DNA of 64,000 nucleotides from Ursus arctos (lineage: Eukaryota > Chordata > Mammalia > Carnivora > Ursidae). The notes beneath the pieces are model-generated. The model saw only the letters and a list, made by a program, of their open reading frames with translations. It ran no database searches and was not told the DNA's origin. The stretch spans positions 22,563,772 to 22,627,771 of the forward strand of contig NW_026622874.1 in assembly GCF_023065955.2 (NCBI RefSeq), given 5' to 3'. Made by a program: the position numbers and the translations under genes. This document shows positions 54,841 through 64,000 of the stretch, piece after piece. The stretch's first letter is position 1. Each line of letters opens with the position of its first letter.

Positions 54841-55246
54841 GACAATGTGCACAATCTTTTAACGAACAGTCCATGATCTTTTAATGGACCTATGGTCAAA
54901 CATGGTCCAGTGTCCTAGAATCTCACCAATCTATAGCAACTCTGTCCGTAGGTAGGAAAGAGGGAGGAGGAATAAGGAGTGTGACAAGATAGCATCACTT
55001 CTCTTCTACAAACTTAAGGCACATAGCTCCGTAATATCCATGGGTGATGCATATTAAATCCATTTCATCCCATGTATTTCTCTCCCATTTTCCCTCACTA
55101 GTTTTCTTCTTGTATTTTCTATTTTACTTCATTCTTCCTACAATTTTTAAAAAGAAATATTTAGTTTTGAGCACTGGAAAAAGTAACATGTTTTCATCAC
55201 AAGACCTAATATTCTCATAAATGACTTTGATGTTTCATTTTGTTAT
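54841..55246. other. unique AT-rich sequence
   Basis: No repeat or gene recognised. Confidence 0.4.
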
Positions 55247-55265
55247 TAAATACAGATGTGCTTTA

Positions 55266-55464
55266 TTTTTTTTTTTTAAGATTTTATTTATTTATTGACA
55301 GAGATAGAGACAGCCAGCGAGAGAGGGAACACAAGCAGCGGGAGTGGGAGAGGAAGAAGCAGGCTCCCAGCAGAGGAGCCTGATGTGGGGCTCGATCCCG
55401 TTAACGCCGGGATCACGCCCTGAGCCGAAGGCAGACGCTTAACCGCTGTGCCACGCAGGCGCCC
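55266..55464 (-). repeat. Can-SINE, exact 19-bp TSD
   Basis: Minus-strand SINE with head gggcgcctgcgtggcacagc and T13 tail. The TSD taaatacagatgtgcttta is repeated exactly at 55247-55265 and 55465-55483. CpGs are largely intact. Confidence 0.98.
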
Positions 55465-55839
55465 TAAATACAGATGTGCTTTAAATTATCTTCCAGCTTA
55501 TTAGAAGAGTCATCACCAAAACATGGCCAATTGCAAGTTTAACTGCTCCTGTCCCACCCCAGTTCTGAGGCCTGAATCTGCTGGGGGAATATGTCATTTT
55601 CCATATGGTCTGCTGTTTTAGGTCCCAGAAGAATAAAGGGTCTCAATACTTCTCGTAGCTCTGTCCACCTTCCAAATATGAAATTAATCAACAAATAGGG
55701 TCTGACCCATTGTAGACAGGGAATAAAAACAAACTAGCAAACAAACAAACAATCCATACAAACAATGGTGGTTACAGTAGGAAACATAAGGAGAAAAAGA
55801 CAAGAAAGCATGATATAAAATGATATAAATAAATCATTC

Positions 55840-56145
55840 AGACCAATGTCAAAAACTGGTGGACTGTGGGCTACGTCCACAGTCATATTTTGTTTGGTTT
55901 GCAGTGTTTAAACAAAATTTATCCAATATTTAAAAGTCAGAAAACCTCACAAAAAAATTCACATGCACAAAAAATCAGAATAGCTGGCAACTAGACTCTT
56001 GTTGCCACTTGACAAAAATCTCCTGGAGCTGAGTGGCAGCTGCTCCCTTCGACTGAGCACACTGTGCGCTCTCCACCTTCACTTCACTTCTCTAGATGGT
56101 CCGCTTGGCCCCAGCAGGCATTTCAGTTTGCAACCCCTGCTCTAA
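55840..56145. repeat. hAT-Charlie-like DNA transposon fossil
   Basis: 'caaaaactggtggactgtgg', 'cagtcatattttgtttggtt', 'gctgagtggcagctgctccc', 'ctctagatggtccgcttggc' and 'agtttgcaacccctgctcta' are consecutive blocks of a widespread mammalian non-autonomous element. Family not named. Confidence 0.65.
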
Positions 56146-56825
56146 GGCACCATGTCTAGTGATGAAGAGAAAGTGGTTGGACACACTTCGCTCACAGGAT
56201 AGGTTGTCTCAGAGATGGAGACAACCACATTCCAGGACAAATTCTTAACTTCTGGTGCCTTATCCAGACACCTTCTCTTCCTCTATTCCTCCTCAGTGAC
56301 ACAACACAATGTTCAGGCTGAGAGGCTCCTGCCTTCCTCTGAGAGGAGCACTTCGGTGTGGCTCCCATAGGGTCTCTCCTGCCCCACAGCAACCAGGGGA
56401 CTGGGCTGGGAAAGCAGGCCTCCCAGACTGGTGCCCACTGCCCAGAGGCCTATACCTGAGGTGGTTCTGCCCCTTCCTCCTCAGCTAATTCTGCCTCCAC
56501 AGGAGCAACTGAGAGACTGGAACTCTCCAAAGTGCTCTGCAATTTCATAGGGATGTTACATAGAAGAAAGAAGCTCGGTAATGATTCCACTTGAAGCTGG
56601 GTTTTTTTCTGCTAAGCTCCAGATTTACCCATGTAGTTGTCCGTGAGATATCTCTACCTCTCTCCTGCACATTTACCTCAATCAAAACTTCCAAATCTGC
56701 ATATATAATCTTCCCTTGCCATCTTCCTAGGACAAAATATATTGTGTCGTATATTTTCTTTTTATATCCTGTCAATCACCCAAAGCCTTGGAAATATTCT
56801 AGGCTTCTCTCTTCTGACCACCTAC
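56146..56825. other. unique sequence
   Basis: No confident repeat or gene recognised. Confidence 0.35.
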
Positions 56826-56829
56826 TTCC

Positions 56830-57137
56830 CCATATCCAAGAGATCACTGAACCAAGTACAAACCACCTCCCTGCTATCTATCTTACTTACATCTCCTCTT
56901 CTTCACCTTTATTGTAACCAGCCTTGTTCAAACTCTCACACAGAATATTCCAACAGTCTCTTAGGCCAGTCATGTCTGCTCCTTCCTCCAGGTCCTAAAC
57001 ACAGGCAGAGTGATTTCTAACATAGACAGAAGTCTGATCATATTACTCTTCAGCTTAAGCCCTTTTATTGGGCCCACTATTTGCGTAATGGATTGTGCCC
57101 AAGGTTCTTTCTCAGTGACCTGTTTCTGGCCTAGCTC
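56830..57137 (+). repeat. L2 LINE, part 1
   Basis: 'cagaagtctgatcatattac', 'tcttcagcttaagccctttt' and 'tctttctcagtgacctgttt' match internal sense L2. It is interrupted at about 57138 by a DNA element and continues briefly at 57461-57510. Confidence 0.8.
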
Positions 57138-57460
57138 TCTAAGCTGCCCGATATGGTGACCACCAGCCACATGTTGCTACTGAGCACTGGAAACAGTGCT
57201 AATCCAAACTAAGGGGTGCTCTAAGTTTAAAATGCACATCAGATTTCAAAGCGTTAGTAGAGAGAAAAAAGAATATAAAATATCTCATTAATAACTTTTA
57301 CATTGAGTATATGTAAAATGAGAATATTTTGTATATATTGGGCTAACAACACATTATTAAAATTAATTGTACCTGTTTCTTTTTACATCTTTCAATGTGG
57401 CTACTAGAAAAGTTAAGATTACATTGTGGCTCACATTACCTTCTAGATATTTTGCTCATC
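57138..57460. repeat. hAT-type DNA element in L2
   Basis: 'gcccgatatggtgaccacca', 'gccacatgttgctactgagc', 'aatatctcattaataac'-like and 'gggctaacaacacattatta', 'caatgtggctactagaaaag', 'cacattaccttctagatatt'. The ends are complementary. It is related in its ends to 38978-39178. Confidence 0.7.
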
Positions 57461-57599
57461 CTCCTAGCCTTCACCTTTTCCACCCTGTACTCTGCTAAAC
57501 ATCAGGCATGCTAGATGGCTGACAAAGCTGGCCATGGTATTCTATAATCGTATACAGTTCACTTCAAATGAAAATTAGAATGCTCTTGAACTATCACAC

Positions 57600-58122
57600 C
57601 CCCATTCTACCTGTGATGGTTTAAAAATATATCCACAGTCTCCTTCCAGAAGGTAGACTCTAATTTTCCTCCCCTGCAGTATGGACTGTACTTAGTGACT
57701 TATCTATATGAATGAATAGTGTCATGTATGTCATAAAAGGCATCCTTTCTCCTCCATTCTCTCTCTCCCTCTCCTTCTTTCTCTCTCTCTCTATCTCTCT
57801 CATATCATTGACTCAGTGAAGCCAGCTGCCACATCATAGAGAAAATCAAATAGGCATAGGGAGAGTTCCACACAACAAGGTACTGAGGCTTCCTGCTAAC
57901 CATCTTGGCTGCCGTGACCAGCCCCAGTCAAGCCTTCAGATGACTATAGTTCCAGCCAATGTCTTCAAGATAACTTCATGAGAGGTCCTGAGCCAGAGCC
58001 ACCCATCTAAGCAGGTCCCAAATTTCTAAATCACAAAAACTGTAAGATAATAAATGTCACATGTTTTAAGCAGATGAGTTGTGGAATACTTTGTTACATG
58101 GCAATAGATAACTAGTATATTA
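57600..58122 (+). repeat. MLT1 LTR (ERVL-MaLR)
   Basis: Blocks in order: 'tgatggtttaaaaatatatc', 'ggactgtacttagtgactta', a CT-rich tract (57745-57802), 'gaagccagctgccacatcat', 'ccagtcaagccttcagatga', 'actgtaagataataaatgtc' and the end 'aatagataactagtata'. Near full length. Confidence 0.92.
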
Positions 58123-58655
58123 CTCGTGCCCCTCCCCACTGCCACATTAGAACAGGAAAATAAGAGAGAAGTTGCTAAAAGCCCAAACTTATGTTTCACT
58201 AACTTAAATATCAAGATTTGGTTTAAAATCATCCCCTCTATGAAGTCTTTCCTAACAAACACCAGCCAATTCTTATATGTCTATATTTATTTTTTTAATT
58301 TAGAAAATTTTGTGTACATTTTGAACTCAGGGTCTTAACAGAAGACATATTTCAGTTCTTAAATTAAGTTTTTAAAAATAATTTTTTTCTGAATATAAAA
58401 GTGATAAACACACATGGTAGAAATTTTGCAATAGTCTAAAAAGAAGAGAATTTAAATTAGCTAAAATGTGACCTCACTGAGGAAAACACTATTAAGACTT
58501 ATAATATCCATCTTTGCAAACATATTTTATACAGATAAAGTTATGTTGCATGTGCAGTTTTTTTATCCTCTTTTTCTCATGCAGTGACCTCATCTCTCAG
58601 TTCCATGACCTCCTCACTTTAGCTACTGACCCCATGGTCAAGCTCTAGTTTGAAC
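58123..58655. other. unique AT-rich sequence
   Basis: No repeat or gene recognised. Confidence 0.4.
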
Positions 58656-58659
58656 CCTT

Positions 58660-58738
58660 GCTGCTGAAAGTGTGGTTCACAGAATCAGCTACACTGGCAA
58701 CACCTGAGAGCATTAGAAATGCAGACTCTAAGATGCCA
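58660..58738 (-). repeat. MER5A-like hAT fragment
   Basis: 'gctgaaagtgtggttcacag' and 'cattagaaatgcagactcta' match one half of a MER5A-type element. Confidence 0.7.
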
Positions 58739-58739
58739 C

Positions 58740-58990
58740 TCAGCATGCTCTCACTGTGGGACATTTGCACATGCTGTTCCCTTTGCCTATAAAGGCTAAT
58801 CCTCCAGTTATTTGCATGTTTCACTCCTTCACTGCATTCTGGTCTCTGCTCCAATGTCATCTGCCAAAAAAAGCCATTCCTGACCAATCTACCTGGAGTT
58901 GCATTCTTGTTGCACTCTGTTCCCTTACCCTACTTTACTTTCTTCAAATATTATCATCACTTCACATTATTTTATATGTATTCTTTTTTT
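58740..58990 (+). repeat. L2 LINE 3' region
   Basis: 'gcacatgctgttccctttgc', 'gtctctgctccaatgtcatc' and 'gccattcctgaccaatctac' are clear sense L2. Confidence 0.88.
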
Positions 58991-58991
58991 T

Positions 58992-59105
58992 TAATTTCCT
59001 TCCACAAATATTTTTGCAACCCCACTATGTGTCAGGCACAGTTCTAAGCTCTGGAAACACAGAAGAGAATAAAATAAAACCCCATACATCCTCCACTCTA
59101 ATGTA
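58992..59105 (-). repeat. L2 LINE 3' end, antisense
   Basis: 'cacaaatatttttgcaaccc', 'cactatgtgtcaggcacagt' and 'tctaagctctggaaacacag' are the complement of the L2 terminus, head to head with the previous L2. Confidence 0.75.
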
Positions 59106-59458
59106 AGCATGCTATACAGATATAAGTTGTAACTATTTTGTTTTTCTTTACTTATTCATTCCTTCAAGAAGAGGCCTAATCCTCCCCATCAACAGAAGGC
59201 TCTGTGCCAGGTCCCATGACTTAAACCCACCCTGAACAGTCCAGCTTTTATTTAGAGGGAATTTTTCAATGTGCTTTTGTGCTGTGTTGAGCTAAGTTTA
59301 ACTTGGTTGTTTTTACTCCCCATGAATTGTCCCAATACAGCTTCCCTGCAGTGGAAATTTCCCTTACTTGATGTAAGCTTCCAACTACATAGCTAGTCTT
59401 ATTCTTGTGCAATTTATCTGAATTCAAAGGGTTTCCCAAAATGGGGCCAAAAATTTTT
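59106..59458. other. unique sequence
   Basis: No repeat or gene recognised. Confidence 0.35.
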
Positions 59459-59459
59459 A

Positions 59460-59514
59460 TCACCATCATCATCATCATCATTATCACCACCAGCAGCAGC
59501 TACAGCAGCAGCAG
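59460..59514. repeat. (CAT)n/(CAG)n compound microsatellite
   Basis: ATC repeats (6 units) followed by CAC, CAG and CAG-like triplets. It causes the Ile/Ser runs in the overlapping frame and the Met run on the other strand. Confidence 0.9.
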
Positions 59515-59794
59515 GGGTAGGTCTGATAACATTTTCAAAGGGCAGAGTTTATCTTTGGTGTCCTCCCACTTCATCCGGCACCTTCTTCCTACCCTCCTGC
59601 ACATCTGGGTTCCATTTCTTGGAGGTCTGGCTCTCCTCTGGGTATCTCATATTCCCACCTAAGGCGGTAGTGCGGCCCGCCACAGGAAGGGCCTGGAGAC
59701 AGCAAAGGGAAGGGAACACCGGTAGCTTATCACGCACCGGCTCCATTTATCTCCCACAAGCATTTCAATGTGTGAGGAAAACACAACCTAGGAA

Positions 59795-59925
59795 GACATA
59801 CTCTGCCCACCATTTTCCAGAGGAGAAACTGAGGCGCAAGGAGATTACATAACTCTCCCACATTGCCCTGGAGGGTCGAAAGCCAAAGCTCTGCCTTACA
59901 AACCTCCTGAGCCTCAAAAATTCGA
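59795..59925 (-). repeat. MIR SINE fragment
   Basis: 'aggagaaactgaggcgcaag' and 'gagattacataactctccca' are the MIR core in complement. Confidence 0.75.
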
Positions 59926-60722
59926 AGGAGCACATTTCTGATGATGGATTATCAAAGCCCAGGATGAAAGTTTTCAAAACCAGGTGGAGGTGGAAGAGAG
60001 CGATGAAGGTGTTCATGAAAAAGGAGGCCCACCAAGATTCAGAGACAGACTGTTATCTCAGGGAGTGCCTGCATCACTCCTTCATTTTGCACAGTGGGCT
60101 GGCAAGGCCCCATGTGGGGGAATTACACTCACTTAAACCTGAAGGATTAAGCTGAGAACCTACAATCTAGGAAAAGCACCCCCACATGATTATATTTACA
60201 GGAACCACATTTTCTAATAGGGGATGAGAGAAGAGGTGACCAATTTTTGCCCATTTATAAAATCACAGTATCCCCATCTGTAGTCATCAACAGAAGTATA
60301 ATCACCATAATTTTATAGTTGAGTAGGAAATTACCATTTCTAAGAAGAATTTCTAAATTTAGCAGTATTCACATGTCTTTGTTCCCCTCCAAAATTGTTA
60401 GATAAATAAAAATGAACAGCTTTCGCATAGAACAGAACGTGTAATAAAATATTAAGTAAGCTTTTTAGGCAGATATACTCTTGTTTAGAAATCCCTGTCT
60501 TGATTTCTCAAAATTACTAAGGCAAAGGATCAAAATATAATAGATCTCATGGCATAAGCATGTTTACAAGAGCATACGCATGGGATGAGTTCTCTCTGGT
60601 GGCCCAAGGAACTTAGGGCTCCTCTTTCCACGTGGGGTTGACAGGGCAGCCAATCTGTGTCCTGTCCTGCGAATGGCGGGACTAGGACAGGGTAAGGAGT
60701 AATTTGTCTCTGAACATCTGAA
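59926..60722. other. unique sequence
   Basis: No repeat or gene recognised. Confidence 0.35.
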
Positions 60723-60724
60723 TG

Positions 60725-60835
60725 CTATCAAATAAAACATTTACTGAGCTCCTACTCTGAGCCAAGTACTGCAGTATTGATAGGTAGGATGTAGTTTGAT
60801 GGGTAAAATAAGATGTACACTCAGAAAATTAAATA
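60725..60835 (-). repeat. L2 LINE 3' end fragment, antisense
   Basis: 'aaacatttactgagctccta' and 'ctgagccaagtactgcagta' match the L2 terminus in complement. Confidence 0.55.
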
Positions 60836-62325
60836 GTTCTTGTGAGTATAAATATGCATGTTAATGATAATTAACACCTTCTGTTTGTGAGTGTCGTAGG
60901 ATAATATTTTGAGATGTTAAATGATATGTTTTCCCTTCTCCGTAATTCTTGTTACCTGTGAGCCGTTTCCCATACAGGATTTCTTGGCAAGCTGCCTCAG
61001 GGATGGGATTATACTACAGAACAAAAGAGGCAAATTCTTGCCTTTTGAATTTCAAAACGTGAAATCTTGGCAAAAACAATATGTTTGGAAGAAAAATAGA
61101 TCTGGAAATGGTTATAGTTTTTCTACCCCTAAGATAAGATAAAACTAGGGGGAAAATTGCAGGAAGTGGGAAGAGCGAAAGCAGAAGAGTTAGACAACTA
61201 AGCAGAGACCTGTGTTCTGTCGGGATGTCCCGTCAGGCTGAGTTCCTGGAGCAGAGGAGAAACAACAGATACTCCAGGAAATTGTGCAAACCCCTCACCC
61301 ACGTGAGGGAATGTGTGGCCAGCACCCAGCCTCTCTCCTCTGGCTGCTGCCTCCAGGCTCAGGTAAAGCCTCACAGAACTCAGGCCCTTCCGGTCACTTA
61401 CCCCGCATTTTGGGAAGACAGCAGAGAAGAAAGCCTGGCTGGGAAAGCATGTCTAGATGAAGAGGACCCAAGAAAGACTGAAAGTTACCCCACATGCCAC
61501 AGAAATAAATATTTTCCAAGTGCCCAAGAGGAATATTTGAGAGAAACTCAGAGCCGGAAGATCTTGTGGCCAGGGACTGGGAGGACACACTGTTGACTAG
61601 TGTGGAAAACGGTCACTGCGGCATGATGCTTAGTTCATCACATGCCAGCGAGGACTGATGAGAGACCCTGAGGACTGGTGTCTACCCCCCAACTTTCTCT
61701 CCCCATCCCATGCTCATGCACCCTGACAGCTCCCTAGATCTATATAAATACTTTAGGTTCATGATCCCACTAGATAATTCTCCATCCCAAGAAAAGAAGC
61801 CTCCTGGGTTCTTTCTCACAAACCCAGCCCCATCCATGCACCCATGTTTAACTAGCTTCCTTCAGAAATAGTCTCACAGGGTTCAACAACACCCCCTACA
61901 CTGCAGGCACAAATGTTCTTCTTCTTCTTTTTTTTTTTTTTCATTCTTAGAAGAAAAGACCAGGCAACATATTCTGTGTAACAACCCACGGACAAGGAGA
62001 ATAGGTCTACAGTGATCCTAGGTTCCTGATACGCACAGTGTCTCTCCTTCTTAGCTCAGATACTAAATTCAGAAACTGAGTAGAAAAGTGGAGAAAAGTT
62101 TGTCTTCCAAGCTCTCCCCTCCTCACCAGCCTCCTAAGCTGGCCCTTTTCCCACTTTGGTTGTGGCTAGCGCCCTGTTCCTCTAGCAATGTCCTCTATCT
62201 TCCCACTATAACTTGAAACTCATTCACATTAAAGTCAAGAGATTCAGAACAGCTTGAGGTTTGATGCCTCCCTCCGCCCAACCCAGTTTCCACAGCTAAC
62301 CAGCTGTTAAACCTATCTCCTTGCT
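60836..62325. other. unique sequence with 123-codon frame
   Basis: About 1.5 kb without a recognised repeat. The plus-strand frame at 61225-61596 has no domain. On the minus strand, a gtaagt donor (plus 61395-61400) and an aactttcag acceptor near 61477 bracket an open 76-bp stretch, but the peptide is not recognised. A T-run lies at 61928-61941. Confidence 0.35.
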
Positions 62326-62329
62326 ATCC

Positions 62330-62695
62330 CTCCTCTCCTTCCCGTTATCTGGAAATGCTGTTCTCTATTTCTTCTCCTTGGTCCAGGAACGTGGTGGAAT
62401 TGCACTTCCTCTCCTTCTGGAAGTTCATCATGGCCAGTCATATGACTTGCTTTGGCCAAGAGAAGGTGGGCAGGGGTGACACATGTTGCTTTTGGTGGAA
62501 GTATTTAGTTGCAGTATGTCACACTACCACACCTTTTTCTTCCTGCCACTAAACCTGACCACATTCCAGATGGCAGAGGCTCTGTTGACTTGATTCCCAG
62601 AGTAAGGACTCCAAGCCTATGTACAATGGATTTGTAATGTGAGCAAGAAATTAACATTTGTTAAACTAATTCACTGGTTATTACTGCATGTCATC
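62330..62695 (+). repeat. MLT1-like LTR (ERVL-MaLR)
   Basis: 'catatgacttgctttggcca', 'cctgaccacattccagatgg', 'gattcccagagtaaggactc', 'gagcaagaaattaacatttg' and 'ttattactgcatgtcat' occur in MaLR order. Confidence 0.7.
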
Positions 62696-62699
62696 AAGA

Positions 62700-63110
62700 G
62701 GACATGACCAGCAGTTGACCCAAGAGCTGGACCAGGTCGTCAAAGGCTCCTCACCTTCTCCCCTATCCTTGGCATGTACACTCTGCCCACCATTCCCGCG
62801 GTGGGAACCATTTTCAAGGATGCAACCTTGAGAGAGCAATGTGTTGTTGAAACCATCTGAACTGTAGATGTGACTGACTCCAGTTAAGGCCTCTGTATAA
62901 ACTTCTAAGATTCTGGCAGGGTAGGTGGGGAGACCTACTCATCTTGTGGCCGCCCAAGATAAGCCTTGTATATAAGTTCCCTTGCTAATTAAAACTGCCA
63001 TCTACCAATCTGGAGTGGCCTGCCTCTCTTTTGTTTTCTCCCTGCCCTCTGTGTATGGGCCAGTTTCAGATTTCACCCAGGGAAATTCTTGGGTTGCAAA
63101 CCGACAGCAT
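62700..63110 (+). repeat. probable ERV LTR, family unnamed
   Basis: 'gagctggaccaggtcgtcaa', 'tctgcccaccattcccgcgg', 'gatgtgactgactccagtta', 'aggcctctgtataaacttct' (TATA-like), 'cttgctaattaaaactgcca' (ATTAAA signal) and a 'cctgcctctcttttgttttc' GT/CT-rich end give a U3-R-U5-like order. Borders are uncertain. Confidence 0.5.
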
Positions 63111-63187
63111 CATAAGCTAGCACATCCTGACCAATATGCCTGGGCTACTGGTGGGGTTCAGGCCTCATCACTTTTCACCTGAGCTCT

Positions 63188-63375
63188 AACACATTACTCA
63201 AAGCGTGGTCTGCACACGGTATCAATCCACAAAATATTGCCGGTCTGCAACGAGGTAAGTACAGAAATAGAGAATAAACATTTAGAAATTCTTATAACAA
63301 TTTATCAGATTAATTTTATCTGTTGAGTCTAGTAATAAAATATTTGGGCTTACAGTCTCTTCAAATTTTAGTCTT
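63188..63375. repeat. possible hAT-type fossil
   Basis: 'ctcaaagcgtggtctgcaca', 'tcaatccacaaaatattgcc', 'tagaaattcttataacaatt' and 'gttgagtctagtaataaaat' fit an old non-autonomous DNA element. Name and strand are not determined. Confidence 0.45.
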
Positions 63376-64000
63376 GTGCCTTACCCCATGGGGTGCCATA
63401 AAACTGTCAAACTGAATTAAATCAAAGTTTCATGATTAAGAAGTGGAATTATGGTAGGATTTCAAGCAACAGCAAGCAGAACTAGGGGATATTTAGGGTG
63501 CAAGACCCTTTCTCATTGAGTGTGAAGCCATCATTTAAAAGCTACTAGAGTTTACTCTATGTGCCAGCACAAAATTTAGCGCCAACAAGCAGAGAACCTT
63601 CCTGAACACTTTCTCTTTCTCACTTAACATTAAATGTTATTTTAAGTTTGCTGACATAAAAGCATGGACATCAATGTATTTATTCTTTGGAATAAAACTT
63701 TGTGAATACATTGCCTATCAATATGGTTTTCCAAATTATCCACAAACAGCTTGACATTTTGACACATTTGTGCAAGAGTACAAGAAGTTAATCTAACCGA
63801 TCCCTAAATCACTCCCCAACTCCCTTCAGGACTAACTGGAGCTACTTTCTTCTTCCCAAGGGCTCTTTGACGTTAATATATTTCCCTGCACCATACGTGG
63901 TATGGTATCCTGAAAAGAACCATGAGGTAGGTGTTGGGAGATGTGGTTCTAGCCCTCATTACCTACTCAACCTGCTACTACATGAAGCCATTGCTTAACG
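63376..64000. other. unique sequence to window end
   Basis: No repeat or gene recognised. Confidence 0.4.

Noticed and set aside
1610..55464. tRNA genes
   Set aside because: The tRNA-like heads belong to Can-SINEs and MIRs. None forms a complete cloverleaf with an acceptor stem and a 3' end outside a SINE.
59266..59662. Met-run and Ile/Ser-run frames
   Set aside because: Product of the ATC/CAG compound microsatellite.
1..64000. A new defence, secretion or biosynthetic system
   Set aside because: The window is carnivoran non-coding DNA dominated by retrotransposons; no gene cluster of any kind is present.

Overview
This window is nuclear genomic DNA from a carnivoran mammal. The diagnostic signal is 14 copies of the tRNA-Lys-derived Can-SINE. 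Its head reads GCGCCTGGGTGGCACAGCGG or GCGCCTGGGTGGCTCAGTCGG, followed by a CT-rich body and an AATAAA-rich/poly(A) tail. The sub-type with 'GGCACAGCGGTTAAGCGTCTGCC' and a CpG-rich 'GGGCGTGATCCCGGCG' core points to an arctoid caniform; a bear-like lineage fits best from memory, but a seal or mustelid cannot be excluded. Carnivore-type L1 3' ends support the same placement.

I find no gene that can be named and no long coding region. The window reads as intergenic or deep-intronic DNA. Its content is ancient mammalian repeats (L2, MIR, MLT1/MST LTRs, MER5A-like and other hAT fossils, L1M), a few ERV-type solo LTRs, a younger layer of Can-SINEs and L1 tails, microsatellites, and several kilobases of unique sequence. 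Most open frames are short and fall inside repeats. The exceptions worth testing are three exon-like blocks on the minus strand (582-668, 14942-15015 and 48427-48560) and a 257-codon open frame in a GC-rich, repeat-poor stretch (11682-12452).

Layout. 0-1.6 kb: unique AT-rich sequence with one exon-like block. 1.6-7.6 kb: SINE, L1M, L2 split by an MLT1 LTR, a second L2, a MaLR-like LTR and a MIR. 7.6-9.0 kb: unique sequence, then antisense L2. 9.0-12.6 kb: GC-rich and repeat-poor, with a duplicated ~105-bp motif and the longest open frame. 12.6-16 kb: L2, a MIR broken by a SINE, two more SINEs and a (CTTT)n tract. 16.5-18.5 kb: MLT1, L2, MLT1. 19-23 kb: MIRs and a TG...CA solo LTR carrying a nested SINE. 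23-25.6 kb: MER5A-like element, then mostly unique sequence. 25.6-27.5 kb: old L1 ORF2 interrupted by a carnivore L1 3' end. 27.9-28.7 kb: L2 interrupted by a 50-bp L1 remnant and a SINE. 28.7-29.4 kb: CpG-enriched unique block. 29.8-32.5 kb: L2, SINE, a second solo LTR, L2, hAT-like fossil, long LTR. 32.5-43 kb: unique sequence, MIRs, SINEs, L2, an MST LTR and a very short L1 insertion at 42.96 kb. 43-48 kb: SINEs and L2, including a poly(T)-only insertion. 48.4-64 kb: exon-like block, MST, MIRs, SINEs, L1M, hAT fossils, MLT1 LTRs and a terminal LTR.

The layers date one another. L2, MIR and MLT1 are broken by SINEs and L1s that still carry exact target-site duplications (TSDs), so the younger insertions can be ordered directly from the sequence. 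Repeat family names below come from recognising consensus sequence by eye, not from a database search. Repeat edges without a stated TSD are accurate only to about 10-30 bp.
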